From: Candidatus Fermentibacterota bacterium
GTDB taxonomy: Bacteria > Fermentibacterota > Fermentibacteria > Fermentibacterales > JCC-6
DNA: 56,442 nt
Reading direction: 5' to 3'
Assembly (NCBI GenBank): GCA_030592645.1
Contig: JAUVIR010000012.1
Span: 1-56,442 of the forward strand
How positions within the stretch are numbered: the stretch's first letter is position 1; each line of letters begins with the position of its first letter. The notes beneath the pieces were generated by a model. That model saw only the letters and a program-made list of their open reading frames with translations. It searched no databases and was not told where the DNA came from. Below, piece after piece: positions 8,677-17,800 of this stretch. Position numbers and translations under genes: made by a program.

Positions 8677-8825
8677 TATTTTATGTCCCCCGCCTCTGAG
8701 TGTTCTGAATAGTTAGTATGTTCTGAAAGGTTTGGATTAAAGTATCAAAATGAAGAGGAAAAAACAAGACTGATCCCAACGTGTTCCGAAAAGGTGTCGG
8801 AGTTTTCAGAAAGGCTGACGATCAG

Positions 8826-9599
8826 ATGATAGATGAAATCATACAGGCGGCTCAGGAAGCAGGCTCTATTCTTCTCGATGCCCAGAATAGTGCAGAAGTA
8901 TCAAGAAAGAGCATGCACGAACTTGTAACAACCGCTGATCTGCTCTCAGAGCAGTACCTTAGAACACGTCTTCTGGAAATCGAACCGAAAGCGGGTTTCC
9001 TTGGTGAGGAGAGCTGGGAAGGAGAATTTCCTGCTCCCCCCTTCTGGATAGTGGACCCTCTGGACGGTACTAATAACTACGCACACGGTTATCCTGTCTG
9101 GGCCGTGAGCATAGCGTACTGGAACGGCAGTGATGTAGAGTATGGCTGCGTGCATGACCCGGGCAGGAACGAAACCTTTTCCGCTTCGATGGGGTCCGGA
9201 GCGTGGATGAACGGACATCGGATACTATCTACCGGTGTGAAGGATATTTCTGATTGTATTTTTGCCACCGGCTTCCCGTACCACAGGAAAATTAATGATC
9301 CCGGCATGGATCTTGATGTCCTGCGGTACTTTCTCGAAAGGGTGCAGGGAATACGCAGGGGGGGATCCGCAGCACTTGATCTGGCTTACGTGGCATGCGG
9401 CAGGCTTGACGGTTTCTGGGAAGAACATCTGAAGCCCTGGGATATGGCGGCAGGTTTTCTTCTTGTAATTGAATCCGGCGGGAAGGTTTCTTCATACAAA
9501 GGAGAAGAATGGTCCCCGGCTTCCGGAGGAGTGATCGCTTCGGGAGAACTCATTCACCGCACGATGCTGCAGGGAATTACTCATAGAAAAAACAGGTGA
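8826..9599 (+). CDS. Inositol monophosphatase-family phosphatase
   Basis: A 257-residue Mg/Li-dependent sugar phosphatase (inositol-1-phosphatase, or possibly 3'(2')-bisphosphate nucleotidase). The metal-binding Glu is in FLGEES; the motif WIVDPLDGTNNYAHG supplies the two Asp ligands; the second motif is PWDMAAG near residue 200. The frame starts at 8781, but the conserved first helix begins MIDEIIQAAQEAG, so ATG 8826 is preferred; its ribosome-binding site is weak. Substrate cannot be decided from sequence. The stop codon lies within the stem of the terminator that serves the convergent gene. Confidence 0.9.
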   Translation: MIDEIIQAAQEAGSILLDAQNSAEVSRKSMHELVTTADLLSEQYLRTRLLEIEPKAGFLGEESWEGEFPAPPFWIVDPLDGTNNYAHGYPVWAVSIAYWNGSDVEYGCVHDPGRNETFSASMGSGAWMNGHRILSTGVKDISDCIFATGFPYHRKINDPGMDLDVLRYFLERVQGIRRGGSAALDLAYVACGRLDGFWEEHLKPWDMAAGFLLVIESGGKVSSYKGEEWSPASGGVIASGELIHRTMLQGITHRKNR

Positions 9600-9627
9600 C
9601 ACGGAACATGAATCCCCTGTCACCTGT
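9585..9627 (-). terminator. Intrinsic terminator for the outer-membrane protein gene
   Basis: ACAGGTGACA (9592-9601) pairs perfectly with TGTCACCTGT (9618-9627), loop 16 bases. Read on the minus strand the stem is followed directly by TTTTTT. It overlaps the last codons and stop of the convergent phosphatase gene. Confidence 0.8.
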
Positions 9628-9647
9628 CTATCGATCTATTTTACCGG

Positions 9648-10349
9648 TCAGAATCCCAGGTTCACTCCGGCGTAGAACATACTGATACCGTCCACATCCT
9701 GATCCGATGCTATGGGTTTGGTGTATTTATACTCTCCGAAAACGCTGAAGGGGATCATGGGAGGCTCGAAAACAACCCCTATGACTCCATGAATACCCGG
9801 GTGAACGTGATCGTAGGCATCGATACTCAGGTTGCCGCCCGTTTCCTCATTGACAACCTGCATAAGGATATCGGCGTCGCTGAAAAGTAAGTGGACTCCT
9901 CCTCCTGCGCCTATGTAAGGTTTCAGGGGCAGAACTCCGATAGGTATTTTGATTTTCATGGTAGCGCCCAGATCGATGTCATGGAAAGTAGCTGTGTAAT
10001 CGTTCAGCAGCTGCGAGCTGATACTGTCCGGAGACCATCCCCATTCGTCTTCAAGATACTGGTAAAGACCCGTGGTGTCTCCCTGGTAGTTCTGGCCGTA
10101 CTCATCGTTGATATAGGAGAGAAGGTACTGCTCCATAGTGATATTACTCTCGCTTGAGGCGTACGATCCGCTGATCTCAAGGTCGACAAGGCCCAATAGA
10201 GGAAATGTCAGCTGGCCTCCAAAAACAGCGCTTGAAGCGCTCTGGCCTGTCCTTGGGTCACCTCCGCTGTAGTAGCCGATCCTGCCGCCAACTTTCATGC
10301 CGGCAGTAGCTAAACCGCAAATCAGTAACAGTATAAGAATCTTTTTCAT
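9648..10349 (-). CDS. Predicted outer-membrane beta-barrel protein
   Basis: A 233-residue exported protein. The signal peptide is MKKILILLLICGLATAG; mature sequence begins MKVGGRIGYYSGGDP. Alternating strands, repeated Gly/Tyr/Phe, and a C-terminal GVNLGF ending in Phe fit an outer-membrane protein of the small OmpW/opacity type, with a central loop region (residues about 65-115) rich in Asp, Gln and Tyr. AGGAG lies eight bases before the ATG. It is divergent from the C25 peptidase array and has its own strong terminator. Specific function unknown. Confidence 0.8.
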   Translation of the reverse strand: MKKILILLLICGLATAGMKVGGRIGYYSGGDPRTGQSASSAVFGGQLTFPLLGLVDLEISGSYASSESNITMEQYLLSYINDEYGQNYQGDTTGLYQYLEDEWGWSPDSISSQLLNDYTATFHDIDLGATMKIKIPIGVLPLKPYIGAGGGVHLLFSDADILMQVVNEETGGNLSIDAYDHVHPGIHGVIGVVFEPPMIPFSVFGEYKYTKPIASDQDVDGISMFYAGVNLGF

Positions 10350-10423
10350 TTAAGTCTCCTTTCGGTGTTTTGTTTAATATACTGCATGATCGACAGGGGC
10401 GACTGCCGGTCGGGATGAACGCC

Positions 10424-10452
10424 TTGACTCTCACGGAGTTCTGCTGTTAAAT
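10424..10452 (+). promoter_or_regulatory. Promoter for first C25 peptidase gene
   Basis: TTGACT (10424-10429), 17-base spacer, TTAAAT (10447-10452). The predicted start is near 10459, giving a leader of about 55 bases before ATG 10515, with AAGGAG close to the start codon. Confidence 0.7.
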
Positions 10453-10514
10453 TATTATGGTATCTTACTGTAACCTCTCTTATTCCAAATTCATTTAACA
10501 AGGAGGCATTTGAT

Positions 10515-12809
10515 ATGAAAATAACTTTCTTGATTTTGCTCCTGGCCGTGGCATCTGTTTTCGCCGCGGGACAGGGAAGCGTTTCCGCCTGGCAATCCTT
10601 CGGAGGGGCCATGGGAGAAAGTCCAGAGGTAACGGTTCTGCAATCCGACCAGAACCATATGCTGCTGGAAATCTCCATTCCGGGCTTCTGGCTTTACGAC
10701 AGGCCGGCAGAGGGCACAGCGTGGAGCTGTGTTGAACTGCCCGGATGCAATCCACAGGGAAAAGTAGGTCTGCCTGACCTTCCTTCCGTAGTCGAATTGT
10801 TCGCCCTTCCTTTCGGAACCGGGGCCGTTGTAACTGTTGAGGAAGTTAGTTCAACAACGTATCAGAACATGGAGATCCTCCCCAGACAGACCCCCGATAT
10901 CGATATGGCGCATGCACCCTTCCCCTTTGTCATCTCCGATGAGTTCTATCAGGGAGGCGAAAGCTATCCCTCCGCAAACGTAGAGATCGACAACGAAGGA
11001 ATCTGGGCCGGGCTGAATGTTGCAAGACTCGTGGTTAACCCCTTCAGTTATAACCCTTCAACGGGAAACCTGGAAGTTGTATCCAGTATTACCATCAGGG
11101 TTGATTTCGAGGGCAATGCTGCACAGCTTGCAGGTCCTGTTATTCCCTCCATGGCTCTGGAGATGGAACGGACTGTAATTAACTGGAACGTCTTTGAGGC
11201 AGCCGCCACATCCTCTGGCGGCACCAGGGACGACGGAGTAGAGTACGTTTTTGTCTGCACCGCCAATACTGTAGACTGGGTAACAGAACTCTTCGAAACA
11301 CATCACTATCTTGGGCTTCATGTAAGAGTTGAGGTCCTTCCTGCATCCGGAGCTACCGCTTCCGATGTAAAAATAGCAATAACCGATAATTACACCACCG
11401 GTGTAACCCGCTTCGCGTGTATAGTTGGAAGCCACAGCGACCTTCCTTCGTACAACTATGGAGGCTTCTATGGCGATTACTACTACGCCTGCCTCACCGG
11501 AGGCGATGATCTTCCGGAGATAGCCGTTGGCCGTCTCACCGGTGACCAGGCGCAGATAGAGCTCCAGGTAACCAAGATCTTCGATGGCTATATGAACTTC
11601 GCCTTTGACGATTCATATACAACAGGCATCGCTCCTAGCGAAGCTGTGCTTGCCGCCCACGGAGAACAGTACCCGCTCAAGTACACCCAGTGCTGCAACG
11701 AGATCGCGGCATACCCTTACAGCCTCTGCGACATGTCCTTCATCAAAGTATATCCGCCCGAAGGCGGCACGGCTGCAATGGTTTCCGACGCTATTAACAA
11801 CGATATAGGTACTATTACCTACAGAGGCCACGGAGACGTGACCTACTGGTCATGGGCTCCCGGTTGGAACGCCTCCAACATCAACGCCTTAACCAACACT
11901 TTCATGCCCCCTGCTTTTAACTTCGCATGTCTCTGCGGTGAATATGTGCCAAGCGGCACCTGTCTTGCAGAAGCATGGGCATGGGCATCCAACGGAGCAA
12001 GCGGCAACCTTGCCGCTTACGACCCCTCCTACACCATTCCAAACCATGATCACATCAAGCAGATCTACATAGCTCTTTACGATACCGGGCTTTTCAGAGT
12101 AGCCGAAGCGCACAATGCCGGAGCTGCCTGGATAGTAACCAACCATGGCTCTATCGGTATCACCAACGCGAAAATGTATCTCTGGTTCGGAGACCCTGCC
12201 ATGGATATATGGACCTTCGACACGGCAAGCGAGCCGGGAGTGCTTGCTCTCGCTGCACCAGCTTCGGTAAACCCCGGAACCCAGGACATCACCGTAACAG
12301 TAACCGATGGCGGAAGTCCTGTTGAGGGCGTTAACGTTACGTTGACAGATGGTGTTGATATAGATGACGCGATGTCATGCTACGAAGAAGGTACAACTAA
12401 CGCTTCAGGTCAGGCTGTCATTAATATCACAGTTCCTGCAACCGGTGTAATGCACGTTGGAGCATTCCTCCACGATTACACGTATGACATTGGCGAGATA
12501 ACTATCACAGGAACAGGTATTGCCGGTTCGGAGGGCCCCTCAGCGGCTCTGTCCCTTGACAGACCCTGCCCCAACCCTGTTACCGAAAATGCATCTCTCG
12601 GATTCAACGTTCCCTTCAGCGGAAACGTTGAGATCACCGTTTACGATGTGTCCGGCCGAATGGTCGAGACCATCCTCAGCGGTTCTGTTGAATCGGGTAG
12701 CCACAGTGTAATCTGGGCTCCCGGATCTGAAATTGCCAGTGGTGTCTACTTCATCAGGCTCACTACTGATGGGGGAATTCTTACACAGCAGGCTATGGTT
12801 ATCAGATAA
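10515..12809 (+). CDS. Secreted C25-family (gingipain-like) peptidase, paralog 1
   Basis: A 764-residue secreted cysteine peptidase. Order: signal peptide 1-18; a propeptide-like domain to about 235; the caspase-fold C25 catalytic domain about 240-590; an Ig-like domain about 590-675; and a C-terminal sorting-type domain from about 680 (LDRPCPNPVTENASL...YDVSGRMV...GVYFIRL). The catalytic pair is His439 in YRGHG and Cys472 in FACLCG, 33 residues apart, the same spacing as the gingipain His/Cys pair. The C-terminal domain resembles type IX secretion (Por) sorting and FlgD-like Ig domains, so export to the cell surface is likely. First of three tandem copies; followed by a strong terminator. 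Confidence 0.9.
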   Translation: MKITFLILLLAVASVFAAGQGSVSAWQSFGGAMGESPEVTVLQSDQNHMLLEISIPGFWLYDRPAEGTAWSCVELPGCNPQGKVGLPDLPSVVELFALPFGTGAVVTVEEVSSTTYQNMEILPRQTPDIDMAHAPFPFVISDEFYQGGESYPSANVEIDNEGIWAGLNVARLVVNPFSYNPSTGNLEVVSSITIRVDFEGNAAQLAGPVIPSMALEMERTVINWNVFEAAATSSGGTRDDGVEYVFVCTANTVDWVTELFETHHYLGLHVRVEVLPASGATASDVKIAITDNYTTGVTRFACIVGSHSDLPSYNYGGFYGDYYYACLTGGDDLPEIAVGRLTGDQAQIELQVTKIFDGYMNFAFDDSYTTGIAPSEAVLAAHGEQYPLKYTQCCNEIAAYPYSLCDMSFIKVYPPEGGTAAMVSDAINNDIGTITYRGHGDVTYWSWAPGWNASNINALTNTFMPPAFNFACLCGEYVPSGTCLAEAWAWASNGASGNLAAYDPSYTIPNHDHIKQIYIALYDTGLFRVAEAHNAGAAWIVTNHGSIGITNAKMYLWFGDPAMDIWTFDTASEPGVLALAAPASVNPGTQDITVTVTDGGSPVEGVNVTLTDGVDIDDAMSCYEEGTTNASGQAVINITVPATGVMHVGAFLHDYTYDIGEITITGTGIAGSEGPSAALSLDRPCPNPVTENASLGFNVPFSGNVEITVYDVSGRMVETILSGSVESGSHSVIWAPGSEIASGVYFIRLTTDGGILTQQAMVIR

Positions 12810-12834
12810 CAACTGACTGACATAACTCTCGCGC

Positions 12835-12869
12835 GAGAGGCGGGTTCACAGGAACCCGTCTCTCTTTTT
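12835..12869 (+). terminator. Intrinsic terminator after C25 paralog 1
   Basis: GAGAGGCGGGTTC pairs with GAACCCGTCTCTC (one G-U) around ACAG, followed by TTTTT. It is duplicated almost unchanged after paralog 2. Confidence 0.9.
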
Positions 12870-12875
12870 ACCGTC

Positions 12876-12904
12876 TTGACCTGCATACCCGGGAACAGTT
12901 AGTG
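12876..12904 (+). promoter_or_regulatory. Possible promoter for C25 paralog 2
   Basis: TTGACC (12876-12881), 17-base spacer, TTAGTG (12899-12904). The -10 is weak, but the element directly follows a terminator and is conserved in the copy upstream of paralog 3. Confidence 0.4.
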
Positions 12905-12965
12905 TTTCCTGTATGTTGGTATTGTTGAGAGTTCTTCACTTTTTTAACCAGGGAGATGATTGTCC

Positions 12966-15251
12966 ATGAAATTTGTTTTATCCATCATTCTGATCTGCGC
13001 GTCCGCATTCGCAGTCGGACCGGGAAGCACCGGGAGCTGGCAGTCCTTCGGTGGTACCGAAGGATCCGCTCCGCAGGTGACGGTCCTGGAATCGGACACT
13101 TACCATATGCTCGTTGAAGTGACCCTTCCGGGATTCTGGCTTTACGACAGGCCGGCAGAGGGCACAGCATGGAGCTGTGTTGAACTGCCCGGATGCTTCC
13201 CGCAGGGAAGTGTAGGTCTACCTGACCTTCCTTCCGTAGTCGAATTGTTCGCCCTTCCTTTCGGAACCGGGGCCGTTGTAACGGTTGAGGAAGTTAATTC
13301 AACAACGTACCAGAACATGGAGATCCTCCCCAGACAGACCCCCGATATCGACATGGAGCATGCACCCTTCCCCTTCGTCATCAATGATGAATTCTACCAT
13401 GGAAGCGAAAGCTATCCTTCCGCAAACGTGGAGATCGACAACGAAGGAATCTGGGCCGGACTGAATGTTGCAAGACTCGTGGTTAACCCTTTCAGTTACA
13501 ACCCTTCAACGGGAAACCTGGAAGTTGTATCCAGCATTACACTCAGAGTTGATTTCGAGGGCGATGCTGCACAGCTTTCCGATCCTGTTATTGCCTCCAT
13601 GGCTCTTGAGATGGAGCGGACCGTAATCAACTGGGACGTATTTGAGGCAGCCGCCACATCCTCAGGAGGCTCCAGAGACGACGGAGTAGAGTACGTCTTT
13701 ATCTGCACCGCCAATACTGTAGACTGGGTAACAGAACTCTTCGAAACGCATCACTATCTCGGACTTCATGTAAGAGTTGAGGTCCTTCCTGCATCCGGCA
13801 ACACCACCACCGATGTAAGAAATGCAATAGTAAACAATTACACCTCGGGTGTAACCCGTTTCGCATGCATAGTTGGTACTCACGCTGACTTGCCCTCGTA
13901 CAATTACGGTTCGTACTATGGTGATTTCTACTATACCCTGATGGACGCGGGAAACTACCCGGATCTGGCCGTTGGGCGTTTAACCGGTAACCAGTCACAG
14001 ATTGAACTCCAGGTAACCAAGATCATCAATGGCTACATGGATTACAGCTTCGAGGATTCCTACGAAACCGGCATCATCCCCAGTGAAGCAGTCCTTGCCG
14101 CCCACGGAGAACAGTACCCGCTCAAGTACACTCAGTGCTGCAACGAGATCGCGGCATACCCTTACAGCCTCTGTAACATGACCTTCACCAAGGTATATCC
14201 GCCCGAAGGCGGAACTGCTGCACACGTTTCCAACGCTATTAACAACAATATTGGTACCATTACATACAGGGGCCACGGAAATGTGACCGTCTGGTCATGG
14301 GCTCCCGGATGGAATGCAACCAACATCAACGCCTTAACCAACACTTTCATGCCCCCTGCTTTTAACTTCGCGTGTCTCTGCGGTGAATTCGTGCCAAGCG
14401 GCACCTGTCTTGCGGAAGCCTGGGCATGGGCATCCAACGGAGCAAGCGGCAACCTTTCCGCCTACGACCCCTCTTACACTATTCCGAATCATGACCATAT
14501 CAAGCAGATCTACATAGCCCTTTACGATACCGGGCTTTTCAGGGTAGGCGAAGCCCATAATGCCGGAGCTTCTTACATAATAACCAATCATGGCTCCATT
14601 GGTCTTACCAACGCGAAAATGTACTTCTGGTTCGGAGACCCCGCCATGGACGTATGGAGCTTCGACACGGCGAGCGAACCGGGAATACTTGCTATCGCTG
14701 CGCCAGCATCGGTAAGCCCTGGAACCCAGAACATCACCATAACTGTAACCGATGGCGGAAGTCCTGTTGAGGGCGTTAACGTTACATTGACAGACGGTGT
14801 TGATATGGATGACGCGATGTCATGCTACGAAGAAGGCACAACCAACGCTTCCGGTCAGGCTGTCATTAGCATCACCGTTCCCGCCAGCGGGATAATGCAC
14901 GTTGGCGCATTCCTGCACGATTACAACTACGACATCGGTGAGATTATCATAGGAACAGGTACTGCCGGTTCAGAGGGTCCCTCAGCGGCTCTGTCCCTTA
15001 ACAGACCCTGCCCCAACCCTGTTACCGAAAATGCATCTCTTGGATTCAGCGTTCCCTTCAGCGGAAACGTTGAGATCACCGTTTATGATGTGTCCGGCCG
15101 AATGGTCGAGACCATCCTCAGCGGTTCTGTTGAATCGGGTAGCCACAGTGTAACCTGGGCTCCCGGATCTGAAATTGCCAGTGGTGTCTACTTCATCAGG
15201 CTCACTACTGATGGGGGAATTCTTACACAGCAGGCTATGGTTATCAGATAA
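12966..15251 (+). CDS. Secreted C25-family (gingipain-like) peptidase, paralog 2 (mosaic)
   Basis: A 761-residue secreted peptidase with the same domain order as its neighbours: signal peptide, propeptide, C25 catalytic domain (His437 and Cys470, again 33 apart), Ig-like domain and C-terminal sorting-type domain. The first 55 residues and the upstream region match paralog 3 almost exactly. From PGFWLYDRPAEG onward it follows paralog 1, except around residues 275-375, where words such as GNYPDL, IINGYMDY and GIIPSE match paralog 3. It is therefore a hybrid. ATG 12966 matches the paralog 3 start; an in-frame TTG at 12960 is nearer to GGGAG and cannot be excluded. Confidence 0.9.
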   Translation: MKFVLSIILICASAFAVGPGSTGSWQSFGGTEGSAPQVTVLESDTYHMLVEVTLPGFWLYDRPAEGTAWSCVELPGCFPQGSVGLPDLPSVVELFALPFGTGAVVTVEEVNSTTYQNMEILPRQTPDIDMEHAPFPFVINDEFYHGSESYPSANVEIDNEGIWAGLNVARLVVNPFSYNPSTGNLEVVSSITLRVDFEGDAAQLSDPVIASMALEMERTVINWDVFEAAATSSGGSRDDGVEYVFICTANTVDWVTELFETHHYLGLHVRVEVLPASGNTTTDVRNAIVNNYTSGVTRFACIVGTHADLPSYNYGSYYGDFYYTLMDAGNYPDLAVGRLTGNQSQIELQVTKIINGYMDYSFEDSYETGIIPSEAVLAAHGEQYPLKYTQCCNEIAAYPYSLCNMTFTKVYPPEGGTAAHVSNAINNNIGTITYRGHGNVTVWSWAPGWNATNINALTNTFMPPAFNFACLCGEFVPSGTCLAEAWAWASNGASGNLSAYDPSYTIPNHDHIKQIYIALYDTGLFRVGEAHNAGASYIITNHGSIGLTNAKMYFWFGDPAMDVWSFDTASEPGILAIAAPASVSPGTQNITITVTDGGSPVEGVNVTLTDGVDMDDAMSCYEEGTTNASGQAVISITVPASGIMHVGAFLHDYNYDIGEIIIGTGTAGSEGPSAALSLNRPCPNPVTENASLGFSVPFSGNVEITVYDVSGRMVETILSGSVESGSHSVTWAPGSEIASGVYFIRLTTDGGILTQQAMVIR

Positions 15252-15276
15252 CAGCTGACTGACATAACTGTCGCGC

Positions 15277-15311
15277 GAGAGGCGGGTTCACAGGAACCCG
15301 TCTCTCTTTTT
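15277..15311 (+). terminator. Intrinsic terminator after C25 paralog 2
   Basis: Same hairpin as at 12835: GAGAGGCGGGTTC / GAACCCGTCTCTC with loop ACAG and a following T5 tract. Confidence 0.9.
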
Positions 15312-15317
15312 ACCGTC

Positions 15318-15346
15318 TTGACCTGCATACCCGGGAACAGTTAGTG
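15318..15346 (+). promoter_or_regulatory. Possible promoter for C25 paralog 3
   Basis: TTGACC (15318-15323), 17-base spacer, TTAGTG (15341-15346), identical to the element before paralog 2. Weak -10. Confidence 0.4.
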
Positions 15347-15407
15347 TTTCCTGTATGTTGGTATTGTTGAGAGTTCTCACTTTTTTCTACCAGGGAGATG
15401 ATCGACC

Positions 15408-17693
15408 ATGAAATTTGTTTTATCCATCATTCTGATCTGCGCGTCCGCATTCGCAGTCGGACCGGGAAGCACCGGGAGCTGGCAATCCTTCGGTGGTACC
15501 GAAGGATCCTTTCCGCAGGTGACGGTCCTGGAATCGGACACTTACCATATGCTCGTTGAAGTAACCGTTCCGGGATTCCACCTCTACGATTCTCCTGCCG
15601 GAGGCAGAATATGGGACCTGGCAAAACTGCCGGAGTGCTTTTCGCAGGGCGGCGTGGGCCTTCCTGACTTACCTTCCGTCCCCCGGCTTTTCGCTCTTCC
15701 TTTCGGAACGGAAGCCGTTGTAACGGTAGAAGAGGTCAGCTTCACTGCCTACGAAAATATGGAAATACTCCCAAGGCAGACCCCGGAAATAGATATGTAT
15801 CACGCCCCGTTCCCCTTCGTCATGAACGAAGAATTCTACGAAGGAACAGGCAGTTTCCCGCAGGATTGGGCTTACGTGGATAACGAAGGAGGCTGGTCCG
15901 GGCTTAACGCGGCAAGACTGGTTGTTAATCCCCTGCGTTTCAACCCCGGGACAGGTACACTCCAGGCGGCATCAAGCATAATCCTGAGGGTGGATTTCAG
16001 CGGAGTTCCAGGAGCCCTGGCCCTTCCTGTGAACCCGTCAATGGTTCCTGCAATGAGAAGCAGTGTACTCAACTGGGATGTCTTTGAAGCAGCTGCTGAT
16101 CCTGTGAACGGATCCCGTGATGTCGGTGTGGAATATGTGTTCATATGCACGGAGGACAACGTTGACTGGGTTTCTGAACTCTTTGAAACTCACCATTACC
16201 TCGGTCTGCATACCAGGGTGGAGACCCTGACATCTCCCGCCTCCATCGCCCAGATAAAGGCCGCTATTACCAGCAACTACGTTTCTGGTATTACCCGCTT
16301 TGCGTGTATAGTGGGCACTTACGCCGAATTACCTTCTTACAACTACGGAACGTACGTCGGGGATTACTACTACGCTCAGATCGAATCGGGAAACTACCCG
16401 GACTTATCCGTCGGGCGTATTACTGGTGATTCAGCTCAGATAGTACTACAGGTCGACAAGATCATCAACGGATACATGGATTACGATTTCGAGGATGCTA
16501 ACACCACGGGAATCATCCCCAGTGAAACCATACTTGCAGCACACGGCGAGGATTATCCGGGCAAGTATACACTCTGCTGCAATCAGGTAGCCGCTTACCC
16601 CTACGGTCTCTGCGATATTACTTTCACAAAGATCTACCCTCCTGAAGGCGGCACGGCTGCAATGGTTTCCGATGGTATTAACGGCGGAATAGGCACCGTC
16701 GGGTACAGGGGACATGGCAGTGCTTATGTATGGCAGTGGGCCCCGGGCTGGTCTGCCGGAAGGATCAATCTTCTTGAAAACACTTACATGATGCCTGTTT
16801 TTAATATCGCATGCCTGAACGGTATGTACGAAACAAGCTCAACCTGTCTCAGTGAAGCGTGGCAGTGGGCAACCCACGGCGCAAGCGGCAACCTCGGAGC
16901 AAACGCTCCATCATACACTACTCCCAACCACGATTACATGAAAAAGATCTACATAGCCCTCTTCAACACCGGAACCTTCCGAGTATGTGAAGCTATCATG
17001 GAATCTACGGCCTGGGTTATTACCAATCACGGCTCTCTGGGCCTTACCAACGCTAAAATGTATATCTGGTTCGGTGACCCGGCAATGGATACCTGGACGT
17101 TCGATTCCGCAGACGATCATGGAGAGCTGCTGATCTCGCATCCGGCGAACATCCTTCCGGGAGCCCAGAACATTACCATAACTGTGACCGACGGCGGCAG
17201 CCCGGTCAGTGATGTTAGCGTCACCCTGACTGATGGTGTTGATAATTACGGCAGCGGAATGACCTTCTACGAAGAAGCAAAAACCAATGCTTCGGGAGAA
17301 GCTACCATCAATGTTACAGTGCCTGCTTCTGGAACCGTCTATATAGGGGCGTTTCTTCATAACTACAACTACGACATCAAATGGGTTGTCATAGGCACCG
17401 GAATAGAGGGCTCTCCGGGAAGCGGCCCTGCTCTCTCTCTTGCGCACCCCGTACCGAATCCTCTGACGGCCGGGGCTGCTCTGGCATTCACCGTACCTTC
17501 GGGCGGTAATGTCCGGCTTAACGTTTACGATGTTTCAGGCAGGATCGTTGATACTGTTTTCAACGGACATGTTGAAGCGGGGGCTCACTCGGTTGAATGG
17601 AGTCCCGGCAGCGGTATTGCAAGCGGTCTTTACTTTGTAAGACTGGATACCGAAGAAGGGTCGGTTACGGCACAGGCCATGCTTATAAGATAG
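15408..17693 (+). CDS. Secreted C25-family (gingipain-like) peptidase, paralog 3
   Basis: A 761-residue secreted cysteine peptidase, the most divergent of the three after residue 56. Signal peptide MKFVLSIILICASAFAVG; propeptide to about 235; C25 catalytic domain with His436 in YRGHG and Cys469 in NIACLNG (33 apart); conserved EAWQWATHGASGNL after it; Ig-like domain; C-terminal sorting-type domain (LAHPVPNPLTAGAAL...YDVSGRIV...GLYFVRL). The single Cys in the active-site motif, where the other two have CLC, indicates that the first of the two cysteines is catalytic. GGGAG lies upstream of ATG 15408. A separate terminator follows. Confidence 0.9.
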   Translation: MKFVLSIILICASAFAVGPGSTGSWQSFGGTEGSFPQVTVLESDTYHMLVEVTVPGFHLYDSPAGGRIWDLAKLPECFSQGGVGLPDLPSVPRLFALPFGTEAVVTVEEVSFTAYENMEILPRQTPEIDMYHAPFPFVMNEEFYEGTGSFPQDWAYVDNEGGWSGLNAARLVVNPLRFNPGTGTLQAASSIILRVDFSGVPGALALPVNPSMVPAMRSSVLNWDVFEAAADPVNGSRDVGVEYVFICTEDNVDWVSELFETHHYLGLHTRVETLTSPASIAQIKAAITSNYVSGITRFACIVGTYAELPSYNYGTYVGDYYYAQIESGNYPDLSVGRITGDSAQIVLQVDKIINGYMDYDFEDANTTGIIPSETILAAHGEDYPGKYTLCCNQVAAYPYGLCDITFTKIYPPEGGTAAMVSDGINGGIGTVGYRGHGSAYVWQWAPGWSAGRINLLENTYMMPVFNIACLNGMYETSSTCLSEAWQWATHGASGNLGANAPSYTTPNHDYMKKIYIALFNTGTFRVCEAIMESTAWVITNHGSLGLTNAKMYIWFGDPAMDTWTFDSADDHGELLISHPANILPGAQNITITVTDGGSPVSDVSVTLTDGVDNYGSGMTFYEEAKTNASGEATINVTVPASGTVYIGAFLHNYNYDIKWVVIGTGIEGSPGSGPALSLAHPVPNPLTAGAALAFTVPSGGNVRLNVYDVSGRIVDTVFNGHVEAGAHSVEWSPGSGIASGLYFVRLDTEEGSVTAQAMLIR

Positions 17694-17718
17694 CAGGCTG
17701 ACTACACAGCTGACACCG

Positions 17719-17755
17719 AGAGGCGGGTTCAAGCAACCCGCCTTTTCTTTTTCCC
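17719..17755 (+). terminator. Intrinsic terminator after C25 paralog 3
   Basis: AGGCGGGTT pairs with AACCCGCCT around CAAGC, followed by TTTCTTTTT. Confidence 0.85.
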
Positions 17756-17800
17756 AATTCGCTGTATTGTTCAGGAAACCTGAGCACATCGGAGGGGCAT

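Larger units (their letters stand above)
10682..15575 (+). repeat. Tandem duplication of about 2.44 kb spanning the C25 genes
   Basis: Two adjacent units (about 10682-13130 and 13131-15572) match closely: body and 3' end of a peptidase gene, its terminator, the intergenic region (12810-12965 versus 15252-15407, nearly base-for-base) and the first 170 bases of the next gene. The joint lies at the conserved codons for PGF[WH]LYD. This is the structure expected from unequal crossing over between the first and third genes. Confidence 0.8.
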
